NCBI GenBank assembly: GCA_021773815.1
Contig: JAJFJS010000103.1
Coordinates: 1-46,165, forward strand
Direction of reading: 5' to 3'
Length of the DNA stretch: 46,165 nucleotides
From: Gammaproteobacteria bacterium
Lineage (GTDB): Bacteria > Pseudomonadota > Gammaproteobacteria > Steroidobacterales > GCA-2729495
Shown here piece after piece: positions 1 to 8,312 of this stretch (the first letter of the stretch is position 1; the number at the start of each line of letters is the position of its first letter). The position numbers and the translations under genes are program-made. Below the pieces are notes generated by a model. It saw nothing but the letters and a program-made list of their open reading frames with translations, was not told the DNA's origin and made no database searches.

Positions 1-85
1 CCATCAATGGATCGGGCGCATCGACCTGAACACCATGACCAAACGTAATGGTAAACGCGCCAAAAAGGCCTACACTGATGCTTAG
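1..85 (+). pseudogene. 3' end of a probable transposase (partial)
   Basis: An open frame enters from the left edge and stops at TAG 83-85. The last 27 codons are basic (ending KKAYTDA). That tail and the sequence right after it resemble the C-terminal end of DDE transposases/integrases that carry YTDA-type tails in proteobacteria; I cannot assign the IS family. Read through the stop, the same frame gives KLLPMSPN and KLLPICPVYT, as if longer homologues continue there, so the TAG may be a truncating mutation. Only the extreme C-terminus is visible, so whether the gene is intact is unknown. Confidence 0.4.
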
Positions 86-133
86 AAACTGTTACCCATG
101 TCTCCGAACAAACTGTTACCTATCTGTCCGGTC
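86..133. repeat. 24-bp imperfect tandem repeat at IS end
   Basis: Two adjacent 24-bp units (86-109 and 110-133), both beginning AAACTGTTACC, agree at 19 of 24 positions. They follow directly on the transposase-like stop codon and probably belong to the end of that insertion element. The 134-333 stretch after them holds no convincing gene. Confidence 0.5.
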
Positions 134-333
134 TATACACACGGACGTGTTCACGGCGTGTCTCGGAAAGGTGCCGCTCCGTCATGTCGGCCCGTTCTCG
201 ATCTTTACGCATGATCGATTCCAGCTATGTTCCAGGTGAAACGCCGGTGACTTGATGGGACAGCAGTGGTCTGACACCAATTTCGCGTGCCGGACCGGCG
301 CACGTGGCCCGGTTCATGCGCTGTTGGCCCGCT

Positions 334-362
334 GAATTAAGGGGACAGAATTAAGGGGACAC
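334..362. repeat. Tandem REP-like end motif (AATTAAGGGGACA x2)
   Basis: The motif AATTAAGGGGACA occurs twice back to back (336-348 and 349-361). The same motif forms the ends of the longer palindromic elements at 14297-14384 and 14800-14888, so this is probably a fragment of that family. It lies in a gene-free stretch (86-508) that otherwise holds only the terminator at 407-434. Confidence 0.6.
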
Positions 363-406
363 CCGAATACCCGCCGATTCCACAATTCCGGCCGCGACGG
401 ATCGAC

Positions 407-434
407 AAAAAAAAGCCCGGCACTAAGGCCGGGC
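407..434 (-). terminator. Rho-independent terminator for the 65-aa gene
   Basis: On the minus strand, a 7-bp perfect stem (GCCCGGC at 415-421 against GCCGGGC at 428-434, 6-nt loop) is followed by eight T residues (A-tract 407-414 on plus). It lies about 75 bp past the stop of the minus-strand gene 509-706 and supports that small gene being expressed. Confidence 0.85.
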
Positions 435-508
435 AATACAGGGGGAAGCCACTACAATTCCGACGTCCAGCACAATCTGTATTCGACAGTCGGTTAGTAA
501 TTCGGGAA

Positions 509-706
509 TCAGTGCAGGCGTGACCAGTTCAGCAACTCGACATTCTCCGCATCCAATTCAAAATTCTGCGCCAGCAAAGCCTCGATCTCATCCGGTTCCA
601 GCACTTGGCCGCTCGTGTGCTTGACCTCGACCACGCCGCTGTACTCATCCGCGTCGCATTCCTCGGCGGAACGAAGCAGGAACCGGGTATAGAACTTCGT
701 GCGCAT
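509..706 (-). CDS. Small acidic hypothetical protein (65 aa)
   Basis: A 65-residue acidic protein starting MRTKFYTRF, with no membrane segment, no signal peptide and no recognised domain. The C-terminal half is rich in Glu, Leu and Ala and probably helical. The frame is supported by a clean intrinsic terminator downstream on the same strand (407-434). Overlapping longer frames on both strands have arginine-rich, low-quality translations and look spurious. It is divergent from the OmpA-like gene (ATG at 878), leaving about 170 bp for promoters. Function unknown. Confidence 0.6.
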   Translation of the reverse strand: MRTKFYTRFLLRSAEECDADEYSGVVEVKHTSGQVLEPDEIEALLAQNFELDAENVELLNWSRLH

Positions 707-877
707 GGTCCAAGACTATGTTGCCGCCCCCGGGAAAACTGTGATCGGGACCACAAAACGGCCACCGGCCAGAATCGGACCCCACGACGCGCCGCCGGCC
801 GGCGGCGGCCGGTTGCACCCGGCAACGCCCGTGCGCTAACGTTCTCCCGTTGCAACAGATGCCCCCGAACGCTGCCG

Positions 878-2344
878 ATGCATAACTCCAGAAAAACCAT
901 TCTCGCCGCCATGTTCTGGTGCTGCGCGATCGCCGCATCCGCCCCGGCTATCGCTCAGGGAATCACTGCGGATCTCGAGAAGAAGCTTTTCGGTGACGTC
1001 GATGCGGCCCGGGCACAGGCCGAGCAGGTCGAGGCCGATCTGTTGTCGCCCAGAACGTACGGGCAGGCGATGGCCAACCTGGACGATGCACGCAACGACC
1101 TCGCGAAGGGCCGGGACCTGGAGCGTGTGCAGGAAAATGCCGCGCGCGCCGCGGCCACCTTTCGGCAGGCCACGGAGAACGTCAAGCTCGCGCGACTGAC
1201 GCTGTCGGACGCTATCGAGAGCCGGCTGGCAGCCGGATCCGCCGAGGCGTCGCGACTGGCGCCGGGCGACTGGGCCGCAGCCGAAAAACTGTTCAATGGG
1301 GCGGCCATCGCGCTTGAACGCGGCACGCTCGGCGGTGCCGACAAGCGTCAGGCCGAGGCCAGCGTGCAATACCGCACGGCCGAACTGAACGCAATTCGGG
1401 CACGCGTGTTATCTGAATCATGGCGACTGATCGCCGCCGCAGAGTCCGCCAGGGCCGAAAAATATGCGCCGCTGACCTTCGGCCGCGCGCGACAGCTCAC
1501 GCAGCGCGCCGATGACCTGATCGCCGCCGACCGCTATGCGCTGGACGAACCGCTGGCAATCGCCGGGCGCGCTGAGTACGAAGCCCGTCACGCAGCGCAC
1601 ATCGCGGCGCTCATCCGGCGGATAGACGACGACGAACAATCGGTCGAGGCACTGCTTCTCGATTGGGAATCGACATTCGCCGAGATCGCGGACGCGGCCG
1701 AGGTCGAATCCGACTTCTCCGCCGGACCGCGGGACACCGGCGCACGGATTATCGCACTGCTCGAAGAACTGCCGGGCCTGCGCAACGACCTGCGGGATCG
1801 CGACGCGCTGATCATCGGCCTGGAAGATGAGATCCGCGATCTCGATGCCGCACTCGGCGGCGCATCGGCCGATCGCTCGCGATTGATTCGCCGGCTCGAA
1901 CAGCAAGCCCGCGTGCGCGAACAATTTCGCCAGATCGAGGACATGTTCACGCCCGACGAGGCCGTGGTCCTGCGCGACGGCAACAACCTGATCATCCGGC
2001 TCATCGGCCTGAGTTTTGCGCCGAATGCGGCCGAACTCGATACCGGCGCGCCGCCGCTGCTGGCCAAAGTTCAGTCCGCCATCGGCGTGTTCCCGCAATG
2101 CGAGCTACGGATCGAAGGCCACACCGATGCTCAGGGCAACGCCGACGGGAACCTCGCGTTGTCGGAACGACGCGCCCAGGCGGTCAAGACCTACATGACC
2201 GACGTCATGCGCATTGCCGCCTTCCGGATCGCCGCCGCCGGTTTTGGCGACACCCGGCCGATCGCCAACAACAAGACGTCAGAAGGGCGCACCCGCAATC
2301 GGCGCATCGACCTGATCATCATCCCGAACGCAGATTCCCTCTAA
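878..2344 (+). CDS. OmpA-family envelope protein with DUF4398-like N-terminus
   Basis: An exported protein of 488 residues. The start at 878 is chosen because it puts a signal peptide (hydrophobic stretch ending SAPAIAQ) at the N-terminus; the frame is open upstream but that extension is arginine-rich and implausible. Residues about 30-360 are Ala/Glu/Arg-rich and predicted helical, with a DUF4398-like pattern near residues 60-110. Residues about 370-488 are an OmpA C-terminal peptidoglycan-binding domain with GHTD near 412 and NRRIDLIII near 473, the Asp and Arg that contact diaminopimelate. It probably tethers the outer membrane or periplasmic complexes to the cell wall. No clear Shine-Dalgarno sequence is seen. 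Role inferred from family. Confidence 0.9.
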   Translation: MHNSRKTILAAMFWCCAIAASAPAIAQGITADLEKKLFGDVDAARAQAEQVEADLLSPRTYGQAMANLDDARNDLAKGRDLERVQENAARAAATFRQATENVKLARLTLSDAIESRLAAGSAEASRLAPGDWAAAEKLFNGAAIALERGTLGGADKRQAEASVQYRTAELNAIRARVLSESWRLIAAAESARAEKYAPLTFGRARQLTQRADDLIAADRYALDEPLAIAGRAEYEARHAAHIAALIRRIDDDEQSVEALLLDWESTFAEIADAAEVESDFSAGPRDTGARIIALLEELPGLRNDLRDRDALIIGLEDEIRDLDAALGGASADRSRLIRRLEQQARVREQFRQIEDMFTPDEAVVLRDGNNLIIRLIGLSFAPNAAELDTGAPPLLAKVQSAIGVFPQCELRIEGHTDAQGNADGNLALSERRAQAVKTYMTDVMRIAAFRIAAAGFGDTRPIANNKTSEGRTRNRRIDLIIIPNADSL

Positions 2345-2382
2345 CCCCCAACCATCAGGAATCGAGCTCTTATTTCTCATGG

Positions 2383-2471
2383 GAATAACTGGGGGTCAGA
2401 CCCCAAATTACCCGAGGGGATATGGGGAACCGTTGGATAACTGGGGTCGGAATAACTGGGGGTCAGACCCC
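2383..2471. repeat. 22-bp direct repeats (GGGGGTCAGACCCC core)
   Basis: Identical 22-bp units at 2383-2404 and 2450-2471, each containing the palindromic core GGGGTCAGACCCC, separated by 45 bp holding further degenerate copies (GGATAACTGGGGTCGG). This is typical of REP-like elements spread by RAYT transposases, though no transposase is nearby. The right unit overlaps the end of the hydrolase gene and supplies its stop codon. Confidence 0.75.
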
Positions 2472-3383
2472 TGCGTCGCCGCCCGCATCGCCGAACCAGG
2501 CCGCGATGGCGGCGCCGGTTTTTTCATTCGCCATGTAGCCGTAGCATTTGTGGACGTTGAGGCCGTCGGGACCGCGAAACCAGGTCACCAGGTCGGTATG
2601 GTCGGTGATGCTTTCGACCAGTCCCAGCGTGACCATCTTCCGATAGTCGTCGGCGAATGTGCGGTCGAGGGCGGTCATCTCGCCGATGGCCGCCAGGTTC
2701 ACCCAGCGGCGGATGTTGGTCGGGTATTTCTCGATCCCGGTTGCCGTCGCGTTGAGCATGCGGTGACGCATGAAGTTCAGGCCCAGCGGGCTGCCGATGG
2801 TCAGGAATTGATCGACGCGGATCTCGCTGTCGGCCCGTCGGCTCAACTCCCACAGCACGTCGAACGCAATCACCGAACCGAGACTGTGTGCGATCACGAG
2901 CAACCGTGAATCGGGTGTCCAGGAGGCCAGCAGTCGATCCGCGACAAGGCGACGAATGCGCGTCGCCACGCCGTCGTGGTTCTGAAAATACCGGCGGGTA
3001 TCCTGCAGCATTGCCTTGACGTTCGGGTTTGCGACCCAGTCGATCAGGAACGGAAACGTATCGCTGGCCAGGTACATCAGCTTGGCGATCCGCTTGTGCC
3101 AGTGACGCGCCTCCTCGATATCCCGCGGTTCCGGACCATCGAGCGACAACAGCCGTTCGACGCCGGGCAGGTCGGGTGCGATATCCGTGTACTCGTCGTA
3201 AAAAAGCCGCGACCAGGGCGCGACGCGAAACGACTCACGGCGCCAAGCCAGCTCTCGCGCAACTGCCGGATCCGCTCGCTCGACGCCGTTCAGCAGGCAA
3301 CGCCACAGCATGTCCTCGTGCGCCTCGACGGGCGGCTTCGGCTTCATGCCCGGCACATAGACAATTTGCGTTTTCCCCGTCAT
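2463..3383 (-). CDS. Alpha/beta-hydrolase-fold protein
   Basis: A cytoplasmic protein of about 306 residues. The ATG at 3383 (MTGKTQIVYVPGM) is preferred over the upstream in-frame start at 3449, because the latter would overlap the divergent VOC gene and adds a non-conserved basic extension. The sequence LLVIAHSLGS (nucleophile Ser about 167) is the GxSxG elbow of lipase/esterase-type hydrolases, preceded by a beta-strand. A late His in HKCYGY could complete the triad. Substrate unknown. The last codons and stop lie within a mobile repeat (2450-2471), so the native C-terminus may have been altered. Confidence 0.75.
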   Translation of the reverse strand: MTGKTQIVYVPGMKPKPPVEAHEDMLWRCLLNGVERADPAVARELAWRRESFRVAPWSRLFYDEYTDIAPDLPGVERLLSLDGPEPRDIEEARHWHKRIAKLMYLASDTFPFLIDWVANPNVKAMLQDTRRYFQNHDGVATRIRRLVADRLLASWTPDSRLLVIAHSLGSVIAFDVLWELSRRADSEIRVDQFLTIGSPLGLNFMRHRMLNATATGIEKYPTNIRRWVNLAAIGEMTALDRTFADDYRKMVTLGLVESITDHTDLVTWFRGPDGLNVHKCYGYMANEKTGAAIAAWFGDAGGDAGV

Positions 3384-3417
3384 CCGCTGATAGTAACCGC
3401 GTCGGGAGTACAAAAAA

Positions 3418-3837
3418 ATGAGATATCTGCACACGATGGTTCGCGTCACGGACGTCGACGCTTCTCTGGACTTCTACTGCAACCAGCTCGGGCTCATCGA
3501 GGTCCGTCGCATCGATCACGAACCGGGTCGGTTCACGCTGATTTTCCTGGCCCCGCCCGACGATACGTCGAACTGCATCGAACTGACGCACAACTGGGAT
3601 CCGGAAACCTACACCGAGGGCCGCAACTTCGGCCACATCGCCTACGAGGTCGAGGATATCTATGCCGTGTGCGAACGGCTGCGCGCGGGTGGCGTCACGA
3701 TCAATCGCCCGCCGCGCGACGGCCGCATGGCGTTCATCCGGTCCCCGGACAATATCTCGATCGAACTGTTACAGGCGGGCGACGCACTGGCACCGGCGGA
3801 GCCGTGGTCATCGATGCCGAGCACCGGCCACTGGTAG
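3418..3837 (+). CDS. gloA: Glyoxalase I-type VOC protein
   Basis: A 139-residue lactoylglutathione lyase family protein that would isomerise the glutathione-methylglyoxal hemithioacetal to S-lactoylglutathione. It aligns with E. coli GloA from the start (MRYLHTMVRV). All four metal ligands are present at the expected places: His5, Glu55 (IELTHNW), His73 (FGHIAYEV) and Glu116 (IELL). It is divergent from the hydrolase gene with 34 bp between starts. It converges on the diguanylate cyclase gene with only 3 bp between stop codons and no terminator. The short form without the eukaryotic insertions points to the Ni/Co-dependent class (family knowledge). Substrate specificity is inferred. Confidence 0.85.
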   Translation: MRYLHTMVRVTDVDASLDFYCNQLGLIEVRRIDHEPGRFTLIFLAPPDDTSNCIELTHNWDPETYTEGRNFGHIAYEVEDIYAVCERLRAGGVTINRPPRDGRMAFIRSPDNISIELLQAGDALAPAEPWSSMPSTGHW

Positions 3838-3840
3838 CGG

Positions 3841-5091
3841 TTAACCCGCGGCGACGCTGGCGCGGAATCGGCCGGTCTGAATATGCGCGTCCGATTCCTT
3901 GACGATGACGCAATTGCGCCCTTCTTCCTTGGCCTGGTATAGCGCCTCGTCGGCCATCTGGATCGCGCCGGCCAGGCTCCGCTGCGAACCGGGCATTACC
4001 AGCGCGACGCCGACGCTGACCGTCAGGTATTGATCGGTCGGCGATGCGGCATGGGGGATCTTCAGGCTGCGCACGGACTGGCGCAGTTGTTCCGGCAATT
4101 CACGGCCATACTCGTGGGCCGGCCCGTACAGGATCAGCGCAAACTCCTCGCCGCCGTAACGGGCCGCAAAATCGAGCGGGCGCTGGGCGCTCAGCGAGAT
4201 CACGTTGGCGACTTCGCGCAGCGCATCGTCACCGGCCTGGTGGCCGTAGTGATCGTTAAACGGTTTGAAGTGGTCGATGTCCACGAGCATCAACGTCAGC
4301 TGCGCACTTTCTCGACGCGACTGGCGCCAGATCCGCTCGGCGTAATGGTCGTAGCTGCGGCGGTTATAGAGCCCGGTTAACCCGTCACGTTCGGCGAGTT
4401 GGCTCAATACGCGCGAATCCAGAAACGATCGGCGCACCGCGCGTTCCAGCTGGTAACAACAGACCGCGCCCATGCAATTGACGAAGACCAGCATCAGCGT
4501 CGTGAATATGACCTCGTTCAGCGGCAGGCCCCACATGAAACTGCCGAACATGTACATGCCGGAAATCGTCATGGCCGTGACCGCTGCATGCCGGAACGGC
4601 AGGCCGAGAATCAGCCAGACGACAAAGACCCAGGCAATTATCGCCGCGAAATAGTACGGCGTGCCGTGCAGACTCGCACGCGTGACGATCGACGATATCC
4701 ACATGCCAATCAGCAGCGCACTGACGGCGAGCAGAAACTGGTACAAACGATGATGGGCCGGACTCGTCGAAGCCCAGAGCGCAGCGGCGAGGATCGGCAG
4801 CATGACAAGGACATCAAACCCCAGCATCAAGGGATGCGCGCCCTGGTTGGCCACCATGATGCCGATGCTGATCAGCGTCGCGGCGATCGCCATGATGGGC
4901 AACAGCCGTGAACGCTGCAAACTGGACTTCGCGTAGTAAGACAGGAATTCTTCTTCGACAAAGTCGGAGAATCGCAGCCAGATGAACCCATTCCTGAGTT
5001 GATCGGCAAACGGAGAATTCAGGTTTTCACTGGCAGTGCGGCTCACCGTGGACCCATGACAACAGGCGCAATTCGCCCATGGAAGGCCCAC
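3841..5091 (-). CDS. Membrane diguanylate cyclase (GGEEF)
   Basis: A 416-residue protein making the second messenger c-di-GMP from two GTP. Residues about 64-215 form roughly five to six hydrophobic helices, an N-terminal membrane sensor of unassigned type. Residues about 232-400 are a GGDEF domain with DGLTGLYNRRSY at the start and active-site GGEEF at 313-317, so it should be catalytically active. An RxxD inhibitory site (RPLD, 304-307) lies five residues before GGEEF, suggesting product feedback. The first 30 residues are Cys-rich and not hydrophobic; an in-frame GTG at Val16 could be the real start. It converges with the glyoxalase gene. Confidence 0.9.
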   Translation of the reverse strand: MGLPWANCACCHGSTVSRTASENLNSPFADQLRNGFIWLRFSDFVEEEFLSYYAKSSLQRSRLLPIMAIAATLISIGIMVANQGAHPLMLGFDVLVMLPILAAALWASTSPAHHRLYQFLLAVSALLIGMWISSIVTRASLHGTPYYFAAIIAWVFVVWLILGLPFRHAAVTAMTISGMYMFGSFMWGLPLNEVIFTTLMLVFVNCMGAVCCYQLERAVRRSFLDSRVLSQLAERDGLTGLYNRRSYDHYAERIWRQSRRESAQLTLMLVDIDHFKPFNDHYGHQAGDDALREVANVISLSAQRPLDFAARYGGEEFALILYGPAHEYGRELPEQLRQSVRSLKIPHAASPTDQYLTVSVGVALVMPGSQRSLAGAIQMADEALYQAKEEGRNCVIVKESDAHIQTGRFRASVAAG

Positions 5092-5208
5092 ACGTTAGTG
5101 ACGGCGGTCGGAGCGCACCATGCGATGAATCACATTTCCGGACATAAGACCGCCAATGGGCCGACCAGGTCCGGCTCAGACGTTACATATGGTCGGATTC
5201 GGCGCTCT

Positions 5209-5751
5209 TTAGTGGGCCCGGCTCGACGGCGATGCCGCACCACATTCCCAGTCGAGCAGCGCCGCCTTGCGATCTACACCCCACCGATACTTGCCGAGCG
5301 ATCCGTCCGAGCGGATCACGCGATGACAGGGCACGAGTACCGCAATCCGGTTCCGCGCGACTGCGTTGGCGACCGCACGCGTCGCGGTCGGTCGCCCGAT
5401 GCGGCGCGCGAGCGTCTGGTAGCTCACGGTTTCGCCGCGGTCAATCTGCCGTAACGCACTCCATACATCGATCTGGAATGTCGAACCGGCAAGGTCGAGC
5501 ACGGGCGCAACCGGCCGGGACGCAAACAGCGCCGCGCAGATTGCCGTAAATCGGCCCGGCGCATGGACAACAGAACAGTCAACGTGATGCTCCGTCAGCG
5601 CCGGCAACGGATCGACGGTCGAGCGATCGGCAAACACGAGATCGCAGATGCCCGTCGTCGTGCCGGCAATCAGCCCGTCACCGAAAGGACTGGTAAAAAA
5701 ATCGTACTCGACGACCCCGGCGGGGATGTTCGTGTTGATATCGATGGTCAT
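5209..5751 (-). CDS. ogt: Methylated-DNA--protein-cysteine methyltransferase
   Basis: A 180-residue suicide repair enzyme that moves alkyl groups from O6-alkylguanine to its own cysteine. The C-terminal half has the Ogt/Ada signature: FQIDVWSALRQI near residue 92, the RAVANAVARN helix-turn-helix arginine-finger region, and the active site PCHRVI with Cys142, followed by G.Y.WG..RK. The N-terminal half is a weakly conserved ribonuclease H-like lid. Length fits stand-alone Ogt, and there is no AdaA zinc/HTH domain, so it should not be an adaptive regulator. It is divergent from the exported protein gene at 5955 with about 200 bp between them. Confidence 0.92.
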   Translation of the reverse strand: MTIDINTNIPAGVVEYDFFTSPFGDGLIAGTTTGICDLVFADRSTVDPLPALTEHHVDCSVVHAPGRFTAICAALFASRPVAPVLDLAGSTFQIDVWSALRQIDRGETVSYQTLARRIGRPTATRAVANAVARNRIAVLVPCHRVIRSDGSLGKYRWGVDRKAALLDWECGAASPSSRAH

Positions 5752-5954
5752 GATGCGCTCCTCTGGCGGGGCCGAATCGACCGGTGACGACCGACCGGCA
5801 ACAGGCGACCGATGGTCCGGATGCGGCTGTCCGGTTTGCAGACAACGGGTGCCACTGCCGGGCGCCCGGTGTTAAGTTATCGTTCTGCCGTCCGGTGTCA
5901 CGGTACCGTAACACCGGCATCCAACACCGATCAATTAACGCAACGAATCTCACC

Positions 5955-6578
5955 ATGCCACGAACGAAAATGCTCACCTTGCCGCACCGGGCCATGATCT
6001 GGCTGCTCACGATCGGTCTTGCGCCGGGCCTGACGTGGAGCGCCGGCGGCGCCGATGATTTGCCGCCGGCCGATGACCCGCAAACAAACCCATTTGCCCT
6101 GGCGCCGATGGATCTGTGCGCACGCGGTGACGACGCCTTCCTGTCCGGCCGCCTGCACGGCGCCCTGGATCTGCAGGTTGACTGGCACGGCGGCGACATG
6201 GATTGTGGCGGCATGCTGCGCCCTGACGACGGCGGCATCCGCCTGGTCTTTGCCGCTCCGCGGACCGGCGAACGACTGCTGATCGTGCTCGGCATAGCGG
6301 GCCGGCTCGATGAACTCGACACGGGCGAGCGGGCGACGAACATCACGATCGTCGACGAGTCCGGCAAGCGTTTCTTCAGCACCGGCGGGCGGCGTCTGTG
6401 CTGGTCGGTCATCGAGAAGGTCCGGCCGGTGGCTGATCTCGATGCCCGGGTCGTGCAGGTCGACGGCGAGGTGTACTGCTCCGCCAGCTTGCCATCGCTG
6501 TCCGACAACGGCTCGGTGGCGCTGCGCGACATGCACTACTCCGGCCGCGTGCTACTGAATGCAGCCGGGCCGGGCTGA
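5955..6578 (+). CDS. Exported hypothetical protein
   Basis: A protein of 207 residues. ATG 5955 is chosen because it places a signal peptide (basic start, then MIWLLTIGLAPGLTWSA) at the N-terminus. The mature part is acidic with several Asp/Gly turns, Cys residues in pairs (LCARG, DCGG, LCWSV, YCSAS) and a beta-rich look; a disulfide-bonded periplasmic protein is plausible. I do not recognise the family. The stop is immediately followed by the DUF192 gene (GTG at 6583, or ATG at 6559 overlapping by 20 bp), so the two are probably co-transcribed. Confidence 0.7.
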   Translation: MPRTKMLTLPHRAMIWLLTIGLAPGLTWSAGGADDLPPADDPQTNPFALAPMDLCARGDDAFLSGRLHGALDLQVDWHGGDMDCGGMLRPDDGGIRLVFAAPRTGERLLIVLGIAGRLDELDTGERATNITIVDESGKRFFSTGGRRLCWSVIEKVRPVADLDARVVQVDGEVYCSASLPSLSDNGSVALRDMHYSGRVLLNAAGPG

Positions 6579-6582
6579 CCCC

Positions 6583-7047
6583 GTGCGGCGCTGGCGCAGC
6601 GCGGCCTGTGCAATCGGGCTCACGGCCGCCGCCGCCGTGTCGGCCGCGCAGCCGACGCGCTACCTCACCGGGTTCGCAACGGCGACCGCGATCATCGAGA
6701 CGTCGGCGCTGCGGTGTATTGCGCTTGACGTCTTCATCGCCGACAGCAATGCACAACGCTCACAGGGACTGATGCGTATCGAGCGCCTGGAGGAATTCGA
6801 GGGCATGCTGTTTTTTTTCAATCCGCCGGCCCTGATCGCGATGTGGATGAAAAATACCTATATCCCGCTCGACATGTTCTTCATTCGCGATGACGGGTCG
6901 ATCGCCGCCATTGCCGAACGCACGACGCCGATGTCGACAGCCCGCATCGCCTCGCCGGTCCCCGTCTCGATGGTGCTCGAACTCAATGCCGGGTTCGCCG
7001 CAAGCAAATCGCTGCGGGTCGGCAACCGCCTGCTTGCAGTCGACTAA
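6583..7047 (+). CDS. DUF192 family exported protein
   Basis: Encodes about 154 residues from GTG 6583 (basic residues then AACAIGLTAAAAVSAA, a signal peptide). The alternative ATG at 6559 overlaps the upstream gene. The DUF192 hallmarks are clear: QGLM, GMLFFF and MWMKNTYIPLDMFFI, followed by the I..I.E.T.P pattern and a hydrophobic VLELNAG near the end. DUF192 proteins are small beta-barrel-like proteins of uncertain function, often exported. It is co-directional and nearly contiguous with 5955-6578 and converges with the zinc peptidase gene, leaving 17 bp. Confidence 0.88.
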   Translation: MRRWRSAACAIGLTAAAAVSAAQPTRYLTGFATATAIIETSALRCIALDVFIADSNAQRSQGLMRIERLEEFEGMLFFFNPPALIAMWMKNTYIPLDMFFIRDDGSIAAIAERTTPMSTARIASPVPVSMVLELNAGFAASKSLRVGNRLLAVD

Positions 7048-7064
7048 ACCGTCGATGGGCAGCC

Positions 7065-7748
7065 TCAGCGACGCAGTATCGCCCACCATCGCGCGATATT
7101 GACCAGGCTCATCAACGAGGCCGCGACGTAGGTCATCGCCGCGGCCCGGAGCAGTCGACGCGCATGCGGTTCGTCACCCGGCTTCAGGTAGTTGCCTTTT
7201 TCGAGCATCGGCATGGCGCGGCCGAAACTCGCATCGAGTTCCATCGGCAGCGTGACGAAGTGAATGATGGTCCCCAGCCCGAGCACGAGGAATCCGCCGA
7301 GAAACATCAGCAACCCGGCCAGCGGCGCGCGCGTGGCCAGTGTCACGAACGGCGCCAGCATCAGCACACCGGCGCCGATCTTTTCACCGGGGGCCGCCCA
7401 TTTGACGAGACGCGTGCGCCATTGCAAGGGACCGTAACCGCTGGCGTGCTGGTGCGCGTGCCCTACCTCGTGAGCGGCCACCGCGACCGCCGTCAGCGAG
7501 CGGCCGTTGAACTTGTCTTCGGTCAAACGCACGACACGCGCGTCCGGATCGTAATGATCCCCCTGCTCGGTGACCTCGGCGCCGACATCCTGCAGGCCGA
7601 GGTTATCGAGCAGGTGCCGCGCCAGTTCGCCGCCGGTGCCCGGGTAACGATCCGGCGGATCGCTGTAGCGAGTGAGCACCCGGCTGACCCACAGGCTCGG
7701 ACCGACGATCGCGACGAGCAATAGCACCACCAGTATGACGACGATCAT
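7065..7748 (-). CDS. YugP-type membrane zinc metallopeptidase
   Basis: A 227-residue integral membrane protease family protein (Zn_peptidase_2). It has an N-terminal membrane helix (IVVILVVLLLVAIVG), the zinc-binding and catalytic motif HEVGH at residues 93-97 within AAHEVGHAHQH, then two or three hydrophobic helices around residues 125-165 and a C-terminal helix. The third zinc ligand is probably in the ELDAS segment near 170. The family is widespread but its substrates are unknown. The lipoprotein gene ends 10 bp upstream, so the two are likely transcribed together. Confidence 0.88.
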   Translation of the reverse strand: MIVVILVVLLLVAIVGPSLWVSRVLTRYSDPPDRYPGTGGELARHLLDNLGLQDVGAEVTEQGDHYDPDARVVRLTEDKFNGRSLTAVAVAAHEVGHAHQHASGYGPLQWRTRLVKWAAPGEKIGAGVLMLAPFVTLATRAPLAGLLMFLGGFLVLGLGTIIHFVTLPMELDASFGRAMPMLEKGNYLKPGDEPHARRLLRAAAMTYVAASLMSLVNIARWWAILRR

Positions 7749-7758
7749 GACAACGTCG

Positions 7759-8136
7759 CTACGGTGCAGGACCGGTCCGGCATTTCACTTCGTAGCGAAT
7801 ATCGTGTCGCGCCGGATTGTGCTCGAGCATGTCGAACGGCCGACGCTCGACGATATCGAAACCCGCCGGGCACATCTTGCGCTTTTCGAGCCAGACGCTC
7901 AGCCACTGCATCCGCGTCGCTTCGGCCACCGGATCGTTGTCCGGATACGCCGGATCGAGAGTGACGTCGAAGTACAGCACGTCCTTGCGGTCGAACGGCT
8001 CGGCCAACTGGCTGAGGCGATGGCGATGGAAGTCCGGAGATTCATGCGCGGACGTGCATGCCGCCAGCACGGCGGCCGCAACGACCACGGCCCATGCACG
8101 GCAGCGGGTCGAATTAAACGATCTGGTCTGTCGCAT
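7759..8136 (-). CDS. Small lipoprotein upstream of the zinc peptidase
   Basis: A protein of 125 residues. Start ATG 8136 is preferred over ATG 8142 because the Shine-Dalgarno-like GAGGTG then sits 8 nt upstream instead of 2. The N-terminus is a lipoprotein signal: basic residues, AVVVAAAVLAAC, giving a lipobox LAAC with lipidated Cys. The mature part contains an aspartate-rich segment and two Cys (KMCPAG, VKCRTG). No family recognised. It is separated by 10 bp from the metallopeptidase gene, so it could be a partner or substrate adaptor of that enzyme (inference). Confidence 0.7.
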   Translation of the reverse strand: MRQTRSFNSTRCRAWAVVVAAAVLAACTSAHESPDFHRHRLSQLAEPFDRKDVLYFDVTLDPAYPDNDPVAEATRMQWLSVWLEKRKMCPAGFDIVERRPFDMLEHNPARHDIRYEVKCRTGPAP

Positions 8137-8312
8137 CAACATATCACCTCTGTCATACACCATGGTGCACCCACCGGGATCCAATCGACACCCAGGGTCG
8201 AATACGTTGCCAGACGCATCGCTGCGATACCAGTCTGAGCGGGACCCCGGTCGGTCCAGAGGGTCACAGATGATACGCTGCATGTGCGGCGCACGTTCGA
8301 GGGACCCGGCCC

